This document shows positions 10,487-20,721 of a DNA stretch of 64,000 nucleotides, in pieces (the first letter of the stretch is position 1; every line of letters begins with the position of its first letter). The position numbers were made by a program, and so were the translations under genes. Source of the stretch: Chitinophagaceae bacterium BSSC1 (GTDB lineage: Bacteria > Bacteroidota > Bacteroidia > Chitinophagales > Chitinophagaceae); assembly GCA_002256435.1 (NCBI GenBank), contig NKJC01000002.1, positions 291,996-355,995 on the forward strand, read 5' to 3'. A model generated the notes under the pieces. The model saw only the letters and a program-made list of their open reading frames with translations. It was not told the origin of the DNA and searched no databases.

Positions 10487-11800
10487 TTAGGCTATACGAA
10501 TGACTTTATTGGGATTTCTCTCCACAAAATTTCTAATCATAGATCTGATTATTTCATTTTCCGGATAGGGAGTCAATAAGGATTTGGCCGTTTCTAATGC
10601 GGTTACGGTTTCTTTAGCTTCAATAGATCCCATACCAAAGAAACGCCCTTCCTCTACTAGAATACAACTGTTTTTGTCTCTAATCAAAAAGGTTTCATTT
10701 TGGGATTGCACCCAATGCATTGCTGCGGCCACGTTTAAATTATACGTTTCAGGATCAGGATATTGTTCCATTTGGGTCTTATCCAAAAAACAGAGTACGG
10801 GGTCTAAGGAAAAATCTCTAACCAATTTCCATAGCATTCTATGTGCATCTGCTAGCATAGGAAACACAGCAACAGGTTGGCTGTGTTTTTGTTTCTTATC
10901 AATGGCAAGTCTTAGGTATCCCCGGTTGTCTTCAAAATGATAAATTCCCCATAACTGCTCGTATCTTTTTTGACTTTTATTATATGCAGGCCAAAGTCTT
11001 TTTATTTCAACGCTCTCTAACAAACAAGCACTAAACTCAGTAGGACAAGTAGTAAAATCAATACTATGAATATTTCTCAAAAACTCTTGTCTTTTCTTGG
11101 TGGTATCCAATCCTGTAAAATGGCTAACCACCCTTTTACTTAAATATTTGGCTTTCCCAACATAGATTACTTTTCCTTTTGCGTCTTTAAAATAATATAC
11201 ACCAGGCTGAGCGGGTAAGTCCTTGATTTGTTGTTCTGGAAGGTTGGGTGGTAGAATTTGAAACCTGTTCTCTTTTTTAAGCATGTCTTTGATAACCGGC
11301 ATTCCATCTTTTGCAAGTATCAATTGTAACACTTTTGCCGTAGCCAAAGCATCGCCCCCGGCTCTATGCCTATTTTCAATATGTATCCCTAATTCTCTTG
11401 TTAGATGCCCAAGGCCATATTTCCTAAACCCGGGAAATACTTTTCTACTAGTTCTAATAGTACAGATCTTGGGAGTTTGTAATTGAAACCCTGCTTCTTG
11501 CAAATGGTATTTGACAAATGAAAAATCAAAATTGACATTATGGGCAACAAATACGCGGTCATGCAGTAATTGATAAATTTTTTCTGCCACCACATGAAAG
11601 GAAGGTGCCCTAGACACCATTGCATCACTAATCCCAGTCATATTTACAATGAAAGGTGGAATGGGTTGGTGCGGATTCACCAACGTGGCATATTGCCCTT
11701 CAATTTCAGATCCATCCATTAAAACAATAGCAATTTCTGTAATGCCATGCTGTTGGGGAAATCCTCCTGTTGTTTCTATATCTACTACTGCAAATCTCAT
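10487..11800 (-). CDS. DnaQ-like DEDDh exonuclease fused to a GIY-YIG (UvrC N-terminal-like) endonuclease domain
   Basis: FAVVDIETTGG, FVAHNVNFDFSFVK, HRAGGDALAT (exonuclease) followed by LPAQPGVYYFKDAKGKVIYVGKAKYLSKRV (GIY-YIG). Confidence 0.92.
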   Translation of the reverse strand: MRFAVVDIETTGGFPQQHGITEIAIVLMDGSEIEGQYATLVNPHQPIPPFIVNMTGISDAMVSRAPSFHVVAEKIYQLLHDRVFVAHNVNFDFSFVKYHLQEAGFQLQTPKICTIRTSRKVFPGFRKYGLGHLTRELGIHIENRHRAGGDALATAKVLQLILAKDGMPVIKDMLKKENRFQILPPNLPEQQIKDLPAQPGVYYFKDAKGKVIYVGKAKYLSKRVVSHFTGLDTTKKRQEFLRNIHSIDFTTCPTEFSACLLESVEIKRLWPAYNKSQKRYEQLWGIYHFEDNRGYLRLAIDKKQKHSQPVAVFPMLADAHRMLWKLVRDFSLDPVLCFLDKTQMEQYPDPETYNLNVAAAMHWVQSQNETFLIRDKNSCILVEEGRFFGMGSIEAKETVTALETAKSLLTPYPENEIIRSMIRNFVERNPNKVIRIA

Positions 11801-11837
11801 TAAGGTTTCAAAATTTTAGCACAATTCCTGTACCTGA

Positions 11838-14306
11838 TTATTTAGGCGCCACTAAATTGTCTAAGGGCAGATCCTCTCCGTCATCTAACAATTGTTGTTT
11901 ATCTATTTCCAGTAAGCTTTTAACTGATTTAATATGTAAATCTCGTTGTGGAAATGGAATAGTAATATTGTTTTTGCGGAAGCTATCAAACAACTCCAAC
12001 AAAATGGTACTTTTTAAACCTGTCCAAGTATCAAAATCAGCAGTCCAAAATAGCACCCTAAAGTTCACTGAATTATCTGCAAATTCATGTACCAATACAG
12101 CCGGCTTTGGAAAATGCATCACTTCTTTATGATGTTGAATAACTTCTGATATTAATTCTTGCACTTTACGCAACTCAGAATCATAAGCAACACCTACAAT
12201 TAATTCAATTCTTCTATAACTATTGGTCAGCGTCCAGTTGATGAGTTGTTTTGAAATAAATTCCCCATTAGGCACCACTATATCAGCCCCATCATAGGTG
12301 GTGATTTTACTACTCCTGATACCTATTTCTTTAACGGTTCCAGTTTGCTTATCAATTTCAATCACGTCTCCAATTTGCATGGGTTTTTCAAAAGCAAGAA
12401 TAATTCCTGAAACAAGGTTATTGACAATATTTTGTAATCCAAAACCAATACCAACTCCCAACGCTCCAATGACAATAGTGATCCTATCAAAAGGAATACC
12501 GGCAGCTGCAACTGCAACAAAGAACCCCAAAGAGAATACGCCCAATCGCATTAATAATACCCATGATCCATTCTTATTTTTCTTGTTGGCCGCAAACTGA
12601 CCACTTGTTCCAAAAAAGAAGGTTAGCAACTTTGAAATATTACTGGAAATCCAAAGTATAAAAAAGAATAAAAAGATGGTTCCAGCAGTAAAATTCAAGT
12701 TTCCTAATTTAATGGAATAAGCCAACCATTCCCCAATTTTTTCACTCAGAAAATCATATAAGTTTAATGAGAAAAAGAAAATCATGATCCAAATGATCAA
12801 TAATATAATCCTAAGTGTTGACTGGAAGTTTTTCTTGATTTCTTCAAAATTAAACATGACAGAAATCTTGGAATCTTTAAATGCTTCTAAGTGCAAATAA
12901 ATCACTTCAAAAACCAGACTTTCTAAAACATCAATGGCAAGGGCAAAACTGATACTGATAATAGCACTAGAAGAGAATAATTTGGCCAAAGTAACCCTTC
13001 CTGCAAAATTGGAAACAATTGCCAATAAATGCAGGAATACATAAAGGTTCAATAACCAGAAATAATATTTTTCGTACCTGCCAGCATTCCCTTTTAACCT
13101 ACGCTGCATCTTAACCGCAAGTGCCACTGAACCCAAATTCAAGAAAAACAAAAACCATCTTTGAACCAAGGATGGCTCAATTAATACTACGTCTAAGCTT
13201 ATACCTAGAAAAAGCAATAAAAAATACATCCAAGAAATTTTGAATTCCTTAGACCATGTAAACCAAGCTAATTTTGTAAAAATCAGCATTAACAAGAATG
13301 ATAACATCTGTACCAATGACATTGGTGGTGTATCATACACAAAGGGAGATAATAAAAAAACAAAAAAACAAACCGTATACAAAACACCTTGACTCAAATA
13401 AGGGATAGGAGTAAAAATGTCTGGCTTACCCATTTTGTGTAACCTACTCATGCACAACCATAACCAAGCAAAAACCAACACTATCCAAACTAAATGCCAA
13501 ACCATTGCATCCGATGTTACACGCAAGTAAAAAGGAATTAAATAACTAATTCTTTTAAAGCTATCCTGATATACTTGTAAAAAACTTCTTTTATACTCAA
13601 CATTATGGGCATTGATTAAATAAGATTCTTCTAACTTAAATGCGTTTTTACTATAGTTCTTAATTTGAAACTGTACTTCATCCAACAAATCATTGATTTG
13701 AAAAGAAAGTGCCACTACCCTAGACTCTAAAAAACCAATTTTATTCAGGGCAAACTTTGAACTGGTATCAGCTTGTTCCCATTTCTTACTTACATTTTGA
13801 ATTTGCAACACATAAATTGACAAGAGTCCGGAATCTTGTGACAATTTATTGAAGATAGATTCCTGCGAAATTTTTGCAATATCATTTGAGATTCCATCTA
13901 ATTGATGGCTGTATCTTAATAATTGTTCCTGCCAATCACGCATTTGCTTTTTGAGTTGTACTAATACTACCCTATTGGTATACAAACTCCTTAAATTATA
14001 ATATTTACTATTACTTAAATTCTTTTGGATATAAGTAACCAACTGCTCATTTTCTGGCAAACTCTCTGCAATAGCAGTAGTATCAAACCCCCTTTTCAGA
14101 ATATTATTAGCCTTATTCAACACCTCAGCATAAGATTCTAGGTTGGTCAAAATAGACCCAATGCTAGTATCCTGCTTGGGTTGTATTTGTTGAGAACTGG
14201 TATCAGTTTTTAAAAGAGAGTCAATAGCAGATTGTGAAATCCCTACCAAAGGCATCATCAAAAGGAACAAAATGCCACACTTAACTGAAATATGCTTCAA
14301 GTTCAT
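11838..14306 (-). CDS. MscS-family mechanosensitive ion channel with long N-terminal periplasmic/TM region
   Basis: Many TM helices; MscS core ALGVGIGFGLQNIVNNLVSGIILAFEKPMQIGDVIEI; signal peptide at N-terminus. Confidence 0.9.
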   Translation of the reverse strand: MNLKHISVKCGILFLLMMPLVGISQSAIDSLLKTDTSSQQIQPKQDTSIGSILTNLESYAEVLNKANNILKRGFDTTAIAESLPENEQLVTYIQKNLSNSKYYNLRSLYTNRVVLVQLKKQMRDWQEQLLRYSHQLDGISNDIAKISQESIFNKLSQDSGLLSIYVLQIQNVSKKWEQADTSSKFALNKIGFLESRVVALSFQINDLLDEVQFQIKNYSKNAFKLEESYLINAHNVEYKRSFLQVYQDSFKRISYLIPFYLRVTSDAMVWHLVWIVLVFAWLWLCMSRLHKMGKPDIFTPIPYLSQGVLYTVCFFVFLLSPFVYDTPPMSLVQMLSFLLMLIFTKLAWFTWSKEFKISWMYFLLLFLGISLDVVLIEPSLVQRWFLFFLNLGSVALAVKMQRRLKGNAGRYEKYYFWLLNLYVFLHLLAIVSNFAGRVTLAKLFSSSAIISISFALAIDVLESLVFEVIYLHLEAFKDSKISVMFNFEEIKKNFQSTLRIILLIIWIMIFFFSLNLYDFLSEKIGEWLAYSIKLGNLNFTAGTIFLFFFILWISSNISKLLTFFFGTSGQFAANKKNKNGSWVLLMRLGVFSLGFFVAVAAAGIPFDRITIVIGALGVGIGFGLQNIVNNLVSGIILAFEKPMQIGDVIEIDKQTGTVKEIGIRSSKITTYDGADIVVPNGEFISKQLINWTLTNSYRRIELIVGVAYDSELRKVQELISEVIQHHKEVMHFPKPAVLVHEFADNSVNFRVLFWTADFDTWTGLKSTILLELFDSFRKNNITIPFPQRDLHIKSVKSLLEIDKQQLLDDGEDLPLDNLVAPK

Positions 14307-14496
14307 ATGAAAATATTGGCTTAAAACTAAGAAAAATAGCCCCAGAAACTGTAATAATGATGGAGAATTGAATACAAATGATCAAATAAACGTCAAATTG
14401 TAACATTTAGGTGAATAATGCGTTTTGCTATTATTAACAACATTTAACCTAGCATCTGCTTTTGACGTTTTACTTTTACAACCAAATCACACTGAT

Positions 14497-14736
14497 ATGA
14501 AAGCCCTATATTCCCTAATGGTGGTAATTTTGTTAGTTGGGTGCCAAGGTACCCGTCAAAAAGCCATTCAAACCCTTTGCAAGGAAGTGGGTAAGAATAC
14601 AAGCAATTGTACCAAAACTGTGGGTTTGATCAGTGCCAGTGTGGTGGAAAATCAGTTAATCAATAGTTCCAACCAACATCAAGAAACCAATACTTCTCCA
14701 AGTTTATTAGAGGCTCACGATTCATTTAGCTGGTAA
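14497..14736 (+). CDS. Small putative lipoprotein, unknown function
   Basis: In-frame ATG 14497 within ORF 14425..14736: MKALYSLMVVILLVGCQGTRQK, i.e. lipobox LVGC; mature ~63 aa. Confidence 0.5.
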   Translation: MKALYSLMVVILLVGCQGTRQKAIQTLCKEVGKNTSNCTKTVGLISASVVENQLINSSNQHQETNTSPSLLEAHDSFSW

Positions 14737-14841
14737 GCTAGTGCTAGATTTTACCCTTTTTCAACCCAAGTTCAAAGACTTTCCTTTACCCCAAGAGGCT
14801 TTTACCTTAGTTTTGTAGCTAGTTAATAAGTATTAGAAAGC

Positions 14842-17475
14842 ATGGAACTGAGCAAGAATTATATGCCTACAGAGGTGGAAACCAATTGGTATGCCCACTG
14901 GCTGGCAAAGGGTTATTTTAGTAGCAAACCTGATCATAGGGAATCTTATACCGTGGTCATCCCCCCTCCCAATGTTACAGGAGTGTTGCACATGGGGCAT
15001 TGTTTGAACAATAGTATTCAGGATATTTTGGTAAGAAGGGCTAGGATGATGGGCAAAAATGCCTGTTGGGTTCCGGGTACCGACCATGCTTCTATTGCCA
15101 CTGAAGCAAAGGTTGTAGCAATGCTACGTGAAAGAGGGATTGCCAAGTCTTCCTTAACCAGGGATGCTTTCTTGGAATACGCTTGGGAGTGGAAGGAAAA
15201 ATATGGTGGCATTATCTTACAGCAATTGCGCAAATTGGGTTGTAGCCTAGACTGGGACAGAACATCCTTTACCATGGACCCAGATTATTACCAATCTGTG
15301 ATTGGGGTATTTATTGAACTATATAACAAGGGTTGTATCTATCGCGGCAAGCGAATGATCAACTGGGATGTTCGAGCAAAAACAGCTTTGAGTGATGAGG
15401 AAGTGATTTATAAAGAAGTTCAAAGCAAATTATACCATTTGAGGTATGAGATTGAGTCTTCAGAAGGTTCTGAAAAATCCTATATCACCATTGCCACTGT
15501 ACGTCCTGAAACCATTTTAGGCGACTCGGCAATTTGCGTTCACCCTGATGATGAACGCTACAAACACTTACACGGTAAGTTTGCATTTGTTCCTTTGATC
15601 AATAGAAAAATCCCCATTATTCCTGATGAATATGTTGCTATTGATTTTGGTACTGGAGCTTTAAAAGTAACACCTGCTCATGATATGAATGACTACCAAC
15701 TGGGTCAGAAATACCAGTTAGAAATCATTGATACCATGAATGATGATGGCACCATGAACCAAGACGCCCAATTATTTGTGGGTCTAGATAGATTAGAAGT
15801 TAGAAAACTGATTGTCCCTGAATTGGATGCTGCAGGCAACTTGGTAAAAATAGAAGAATACACCAACCAAGTTGGGTTTAGTGAGCGTACTGATGCCATG
15901 GTAGAACCTAGGTTAAGTTTACAATGGTGGGTAAGTATGAAAGATTTGGCCGCTCCAGCATTATCTGCGGTAATGGAAGATGAAATTCATTTTCATCCAG
16001 CCAAGTTCAAAAATCTATACCGCCATTGGATGGAGAACATCAAGGACTGGTGTATCAGCCGTCAATTGTGGTGGGGCCATAGAATTCCCGCTTATTATGC
16101 CCCTGATGGGCGATTTGCAGTGGCAAAAAATGCCGAAGATGCTTTAGCGCAATTGAATACTGCTGAAAATCCTTTGACCATTGACCAGATCAAACAAGAC
16201 GATGATTGTTTGGATACCTGGTTCTCAAGTTGGCTCTGGCCTTTTGAAGTATTCAAAGGATTATCACAGCCGGGAAATAAAGAACTTGACTATTATTATC
16301 CAACCAACACCTTGGTTACTGCACCAGAAATTATTTTTTTCTGGGTTGCTAGAATGATCATGGCGGGTTATGAATTCCAAGGTAAGAAACCCTTTACAGA
16401 CGTATATTTTACTGGAATTGTAAGGGATAAGCAAGGAAGAAAAATGAGTAAGAGTTTGGGAAATTCACCAGACCTACTTGGCTTGATTGACAAATACGGA
16501 GCAGACGCTGTGCGATTTGGGATCATGATCTCCTCTCCTGCTGGAAATGATTTGTTATTTGACGAGTCTGCCTTAGAACAGGGTAGAAATTTCAACAACA
16601 AACTCTGGAATGCATTGAAGTTGATTAAAATGTGGGAAGCCCGCATTGGCGCAGATTCAGACAACCATGACCAACAAGTTTTTGCCATCAATTGGTTTGA
16701 AAACAGACTCAATACTGTTAGAACAGAAGTAGAAGGATTGATGGAACAATTCCGTTTAAGTGAGGCTTTGAAAATCATTTACTCACTTATCTGGGATGAT
16801 TTTTGCAGTTGGTATTTGGAATGGATCAAACCAGGCTTTGAACAACCTATTGACCCAGCATTGTATCAAAAAACGGTTGGATATTTTGAAGAATTGATGC
16901 AATTACTGCATCCATTTATGCCATTTATTACAGAAGAAATTTACCATTTACTAGGCGAACAAACAGATGACCTTTGTGTAAAACAAAATAAGCCTTTGGT
17001 ATCTGAAAATGCTTCTATTACAGCAGCTGGTGAATTATTAAAGCAAGTAATTTCCGCTTTGCGCGATGCTAGAAACAAAAACCAATTAAAACCCAAGGAA
17101 ACCATTGACCTTCATATTCAAACGTCAAATCTTTCAAGCTATCAAGCTATAGAAGCAATTCTTGCCAAACAGGTCAATGCCAAAAGCATTCAATATACCC
17201 AAGAATCTGTGGCTAATAGTATTGTAGTGGCTGTTGAAAAGGATAAATTCTTTATTGAAACAGAAAAGCAATTAGACGCAGGCACTTTAAAGGCAGAATT
17301 ACTAAAAGACCTAGAACACCAACGCAATTTTCTAGAAGCGGTTAGCAAAAAACTGTCTAATGAACGGTTTGTACAAAACGCAAAACCTGAAGTAGTAGCG
17401 CTGGAGCAAAAGAAACAATCTGATGCTTTGGCAAGGATTAAAACTATTGAAGAAAGCTTATCCAATTTGAACTGA
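14842..17475 (+). CDS. valS: Valyl-tRNA synthetase
   Basis: PPPNVTGVLHMGHCLN (HIGH), KMSKSLGN (KMSKS), C-terminal coiled coil; 877 aa. Confidence 0.97.
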   Translation: MELSKNYMPTEVETNWYAHWLAKGYFSSKPDHRESYTVVIPPPNVTGVLHMGHCLNNSIQDILVRRARMMGKNACWVPGTDHASIATEAKVVAMLRERGIAKSSLTRDAFLEYAWEWKEKYGGIILQQLRKLGCSLDWDRTSFTMDPDYYQSVIGVFIELYNKGCIYRGKRMINWDVRAKTALSDEEVIYKEVQSKLYHLRYEIESSEGSEKSYITIATVRPETILGDSAICVHPDDERYKHLHGKFAFVPLINRKIPIIPDEYVAIDFGTGALKVTPAHDMNDYQLGQKYQLEIIDTMNDDGTMNQDAQLFVGLDRLEVRKLIVPELDAAGNLVKIEEYTNQVGFSERTDAMVEPRLSLQWWVSMKDLAAPALSAVMEDEIHFHPAKFKNLYRHWMENIKDWCISRQLWWGHRIPAYYAPDGRFAVAKNAEDALAQLNTAENPLTIDQIKQDDDCLDTWFSSWLWPFEVFKGLSQPGNKELDYYYPTNTLVTAPEIIFFWVARMIMAGYEFQGKKPFTDVYFTGIVRDKQGRKMSKSLGNSPDLLGLIDKYGADAVRFGIMISSPAGNDLLFDESALEQGRNFNNKLWNALKLIKMWEARIGADSDNHDQQVFAINWFENRLNTVRTEVEGLMEQFRLSEALKIIYSLIWDDFCSWYLEWIKPGFEQPIDPALYQKTVGYFEELMQLLHPFMPFITEEIYHLLGEQTDDLCVKQNKPLVSENASITAAGELLKQVISALRDARNKNQLKPKETIDLHIQTSNLSSYQAIEAILAKQVNAKSIQYTQESVANSIVVAVEKDKFFIETEKQLDAGTLKAELLKDLEHQRNFLEAVSKKLSNERFVQNAKPEVVALEQKKQSDALARIKTIEESLSNLN

Positions 17476-18104
17476 TGCCAATAAGAACCTTTGCCTTATT
17501 TGTTTTCATATTTTCCATGTTTCTTCCAACAGAACAAACATGCGCTCAGAATTGGGATATTAATTTATTGAAAAGCATCAACCCTTCCAAACCTGATAAC
17601 CAGTTTTGGAAGTCTGTTTCAAGTACCGCAGAGCCTTTGGCTGTTGCGGCACCTATTAGCATGTTTGCGGTTTCATTCATTAATAAAGACAAACAGTTAA
17701 GGGCCAATGCTTGTAAAATGGTAGGAAGCTTGGTTATTACCGCTGTGCTTACTGAAGGAATTAAAAGAACGGTGAATAGAGATAGACCATTTGTTACCTA
17801 TCCCTTTGACGTGTTTCCAAATAACATGGATGAGACAGGCAAATCCATGCCATCCGGACATACCGCATTTGCTTTTACAACGGCCACATCGCTGTTTACA
17901 GCTTACCCCAAATGGTATGTTGGTTTGCCATTGTATGCTTGGGCAACTTCAGTAGGTTATAGCAGACTTTACTTAGGGCAACACTACCCATCTGATGTAT
18001 TGATGGGTGCAGTTGTTGGAACAGGATCGGCCTTGGCCAGCAACTGGTTGTACAAAAAATTGACCCATAAAAAAGAACAGAAACAAGCTCCAGTAATTAA
18101 TTAG
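17475..18104 (+). CDS. PAP2-family phosphatase
   Basis: KRTVNRDRP, PSGHTAFAF, SRLYLGQHYPSDV motifs; TGATG overlap with valS. Confidence 0.9.
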   Translation: MPIRTFALFVFIFSMFLPTEQTCAQNWDINLLKSINPSKPDNQFWKSVSSTAEPLAVAAPISMFAVSFINKDKQLRANACKMVGSLVITAVLTEGIKRTVNRDRPFVTYPFDVFPNNMDETGKSMPSGHTAFAFTTATSLFTAYPKWYVGLPLYAWATSVGYSRLYLGQHYPSDVLMGAVVGTGSALASNWLYKKLTHKKEQKQAPVIN

Positions 18105-18106
18105 CA

Positions 18107-18607
18107 TTAATACACCAACACATGTGTTTGTTTGATGATCCCCATCACAAAAACGCTTTGTACATGGCCAATGTTTTCTGCTTGGCTTAGCTTGTTTACA
18201 TGAAAATTATAATACGCATCCATACTTTCTTCTACCACTTTTAGCATAAAATCAAATTCTCCAGAAATATTGTAGCACTCAATAACTTCATTCATTTCTT
18301 GGATGCTCTTGATGAATTTGGCTCCTGCATTTTTATTATGCTGTTTTAATGAAACATAACAAATGACCATTAAGCCCTTTTTTACTTTTGCATGATCTAC
18401 CAAAGTGGCGTATTGCTTTATAATACCGCTTTCTTCCATCCGCTTAATACGTTCATGAACGGGGGTAGTACTTAAATGAACTTTATCTGAAATTTCCTTT
18501 ACCGTGGCCCTAGCATTCTGTTGCAAGATTCTTAGAATGGCTAGGTCTTTTTCATCTAATGAAAACCCATTACTAGTGGATTCGGCTATATGGGGAGACT
18601 TGGGCAT
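18107..18607 (-). CDS. Lrp/AsnC-family transcriptional regulator
   Basis: LDEKDLAILRILQQNARATVKEISDKVHLSTTPVHERIKRMEESGIIKQY (HTH) plus RAM domain. Confidence 0.94.
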   Translation of the reverse strand: MPKSPHIAESTSNGFSLDEKDLAILRILQQNARATVKEISDKVHLSTTPVHERIKRMEESGIIKQYATLVDHAKVKKGLMVICYVSLKQHNKNAGAKFIKSIQEMNEVIECYNISGEFDFMLKVVEESMDAYYNFHVNKLSQAENIGHVQSVFVMGIIKQTHVLVY

Positions 18608-18698
18608 GACAAAAATGGCTTTTATTCCATATAAAGCTAATAAAACATACTGTTTATTCCAAAATAGATAAATAATATGCGCTTTTATCCTATAAAAC

Positions 18699-18706
18699 TA
18701 CATTTG
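18699..18706 (+). promoter_or_regulatory. Bacteroidota-type -7 promoter element (TACATTTG) for ahcY
   Basis: Matches TAnnTTTG, 20 nt upstream of ahcY ATG. Confidence 0.5.
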
Positions 18707-18726
18707 CACCACATAAAATATATAAC

Positions 18727-20046
18727 ATGTCTATTTCAAACATCGATTTCAGTCTGCCCTATAAAGTGGCCGACATGAGTTTAGCTGATTGGGGCCGTAA
18801 AGAAATTCGTCTTGCAGAAGCGGAAATGCCCGGTCTAATGTCTATTCGTGCCGAATACGGCCCTAGCCAACCTTTAAAAGGTGCGCGCGTTGCTGGTTGT
18901 TTACACATGACTATCCAAACAGCTGTGTTGATTGAAACACTGGTTGCCCTTGGAGCAGAAGTAAAATGGAGTTCTTGCAATATCTTCTCTACCCAAGATC
19001 AGGCTGCTGCTGCTATTGCTGCTGCTGGTATTGGTGTTTTTGCCTGGAAAGGTCAAACACAGGAAGAAGCTGATTGGTGTATTGAGCAAACTTTGTTCTT
19101 TGGTGCGGCTGACCGTCCTTTGAACATGATCTTGGATGATGGTGGAGACTTGACCAATATGGTATTTGATGTGTATCCTGAATTGGTTGCCAATATCAAA
19201 GGTCTTTCTGAAGAAACCACTACAGGTGTACACCGTTTATACGAGCGTATGGCTAAAGGCACATTGCCAATTCCTGCTATCAACGTAAATGACTCTGTAA
19301 CCAAATCTAAATTTGACAACAAATACGGTTGCCAAGAATCATTGGTAGATGCTATTCGCAGAGCTACTGACGTGATGATGGCTGGTAAGATTGCAGTTGT
19401 TGGTGGATACGGTGACGTAGGTAAAGGTTCTGCCCTTTCTTTAAAAGGTGCTGGTTGCCGCGTAATTGTTACTGAGATTGATCCTATCTGTGCTTTACAA
19501 GCTGCTATGGAAGGTTTTGAAGTAAAACCAATGGCAGAAGCTGTAAAAGAAGCTGATATTATTGTAACTGCTTCAGGTTGCAGAGACTTGATCACTGAAA
19601 AGCATTTCCGCTCTATGAAAGACAAAGCCATTGTTTGTAACATTGGCCACTTTGATATTGAGATTGACGTTGCTTGGTTAAACCAAAATTATGGTCATAC
19701 TAAAGACACCATTAAGCCTCAGGTTGATTTATACAATGTAGAAGGAAAGGATATTATTTTATTGGCTGAAGGCCGATTGGTAAACCTTGGTTGTGCAACT
19801 GGTCACCCATCTTTTGTAATGAGTAATAGCTTCTCTAACCAAACTTTGGCTCAAATTGAATTGTGGACCAATTTCAAGAACTATGAGAACAAAGTGTATG
19901 TGTTACCTAAACACTTAGATGAGAAAGTGGCACGTTTACACCTTGCTAAAGTAGGTGCTGTATTGGACGAATTAACAGATGCTCAAGCCGAATACTTAGG
20001 TATTGCTAAATCTGGTCCTTTCAAATCTGAAATGTATCGCTACTAA
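18727..20046 (+). CDS. ahcY: Adenosylhomocysteinase
   Basis: [40 protein letters not shown]-terminal [10 protein letters not shown]. Confidence 0.97.
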   Translation: MSISNIDFSLPYKVADMSLADWGRKEIRLAEAEMPGLMSIRAEYGPSQPLKGARVAGCLHMTIQTAVLIETLVALGAEVKWSSCNIFSTQDQAAAAIAAAGIGVFAWKGQTQEEADWCIEQTLFFGAADRPLNMILDDGGDLTNMVFDVYPELVANIKGLSEETTTGVHRLYERMAKGTLPIPAINVNDSVTKSKFDNKYGCQESLVDAIRRATDVMMAGKIAVVGGYGDVGKGSALSLKGAGCRVIVTEIDPICALQAAMEGFEVKPMAEAVKEADIIVTASGCRDLITEKHFRSMKDKAIVCNIGHFDIEIDVAWLNQNYGHTKDTIKPQVDLYNVEGKDIILLAEGRLVNLGCATGHPSFVMSNSFSNQTLAQIELWTNFKNYENKVYVLPKHLDEKVARLHLAKVGAVLDELTDAQAEYLGIAKSGPFKSEMYRY

Positions 20047-20069
20047 GCAATAGTCTATTACAAATAGTA

Positions 20070-20106
20070 AAGCCCCCGACAATTAGTTATCGGGGGCTTT
20101 TTTTTT
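20070..20106 (+). terminator. Rho-independent terminator after ahcY
   Basis: aagcccccga-caattagtta-tcgggggctt followed by a T-run. Confidence 0.9.
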
Positions 20107-20542
20107 ATTTAGCCTGTTTTAACTGAGCAATTTCTGATTTGAGTTGATTCACCTGCTCCTGCAATTCTTTTACTGAAGCTACTAAAATGGGAATCAATCC
20201 TGTTTCATCAACCATTTTTCGAGAATAGGATTTATACAAATTCTTACCACCTATATATTGGCCATTCTTTGCATAGACCAAGGAAGGCAACACCATTTGT
20301 ACCTGATCTGCATTAAAACCATATTGCACGGCTTTTGGATTTTCTAAATAGGGAAAATCTTGGTTATTGTATTTAAAACTTACTGGAGTTAACTTTTGCA
20401 ACAAATCACTTCCATCTTTAATTTCTGTAACCTGTTTTTTTAATGCAGATTCTGGAATTTCTTGGGCAAATGATGTTTGCGACATTAACAATAAACACAA
20501 CAAAAGCAAACGAACATTGGAAACTTGTAGCATTTTTTTCAT
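20105..20542 (-). CDS. Secreted small protein with tail-fibre S74 (intramolecular chaperone)-like domain
   Basis: Signal peptide, then LLQKLTPVSFKYNN...YGFNADQVQMVLPSLV...DETGLIPILVASVKELQEQVNQLKSEI, characteristic of the S74/tail-spike chaperone domain with C-terminal coiled coil. Confidence 0.72.
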   Translation of the reverse strand: MKKMLQVSNVRLLLLCLLLMSQTSFAQEIPESALKKQVTEIKDGSDLLQKLTPVSFKYNNQDFPYLENPKAVQYGFNADQVQMVLPSLVYAKNGQYIGGKNLYKSYSRKMVDETGLIPILVASVKELQEQVNQLKSEIAQLKQAK

Positions 20543-20698
20543 GGCTTAATATTAAAAATGAGAAAATCTTTTCTATAAAACATGGAACAAAAAGGCTTGG
20601 TTTATCCAAAAATGTTAAACAGTTGAGAAAACGGGGCTAGAAATTGGTTTATGCACACATATGAATAAATAAGCGAAAGATTTGAGGATAGCATCGGC

Positions 20699-20706
20699 TA
20701 TTTTTG
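20699..20706 (+). promoter_or_regulatory. -7 promoter element TATTTTTG
   Basis: Matches TAnnTTTG; 15 nt upstream of ATG 20722. Confidence 0.5.
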
Positions 20707-20721
20707 AGGAAATTAGAAGGA

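Noticed and set aside
14833-15275. Minus-strand ORFs at the start of valS
   Set aside because: Antisense to the conserved valS N-terminus; no supporting signals.
18608-18726. SAM/SAH riboswitch upstream of ahcY
   Set aside because: The short AT-rich leader after the -7 box (about 20 nt to ATG) leaves no space for a riboswitch; the repeats fit DNA operators better.
18759-19643. Antisense ORFs opposite ahcY (including a 196-aa ORF 19053..19643)
   Set aside because: Long only because of codon bias in the highly conserved ahcY; composition not protein-like.
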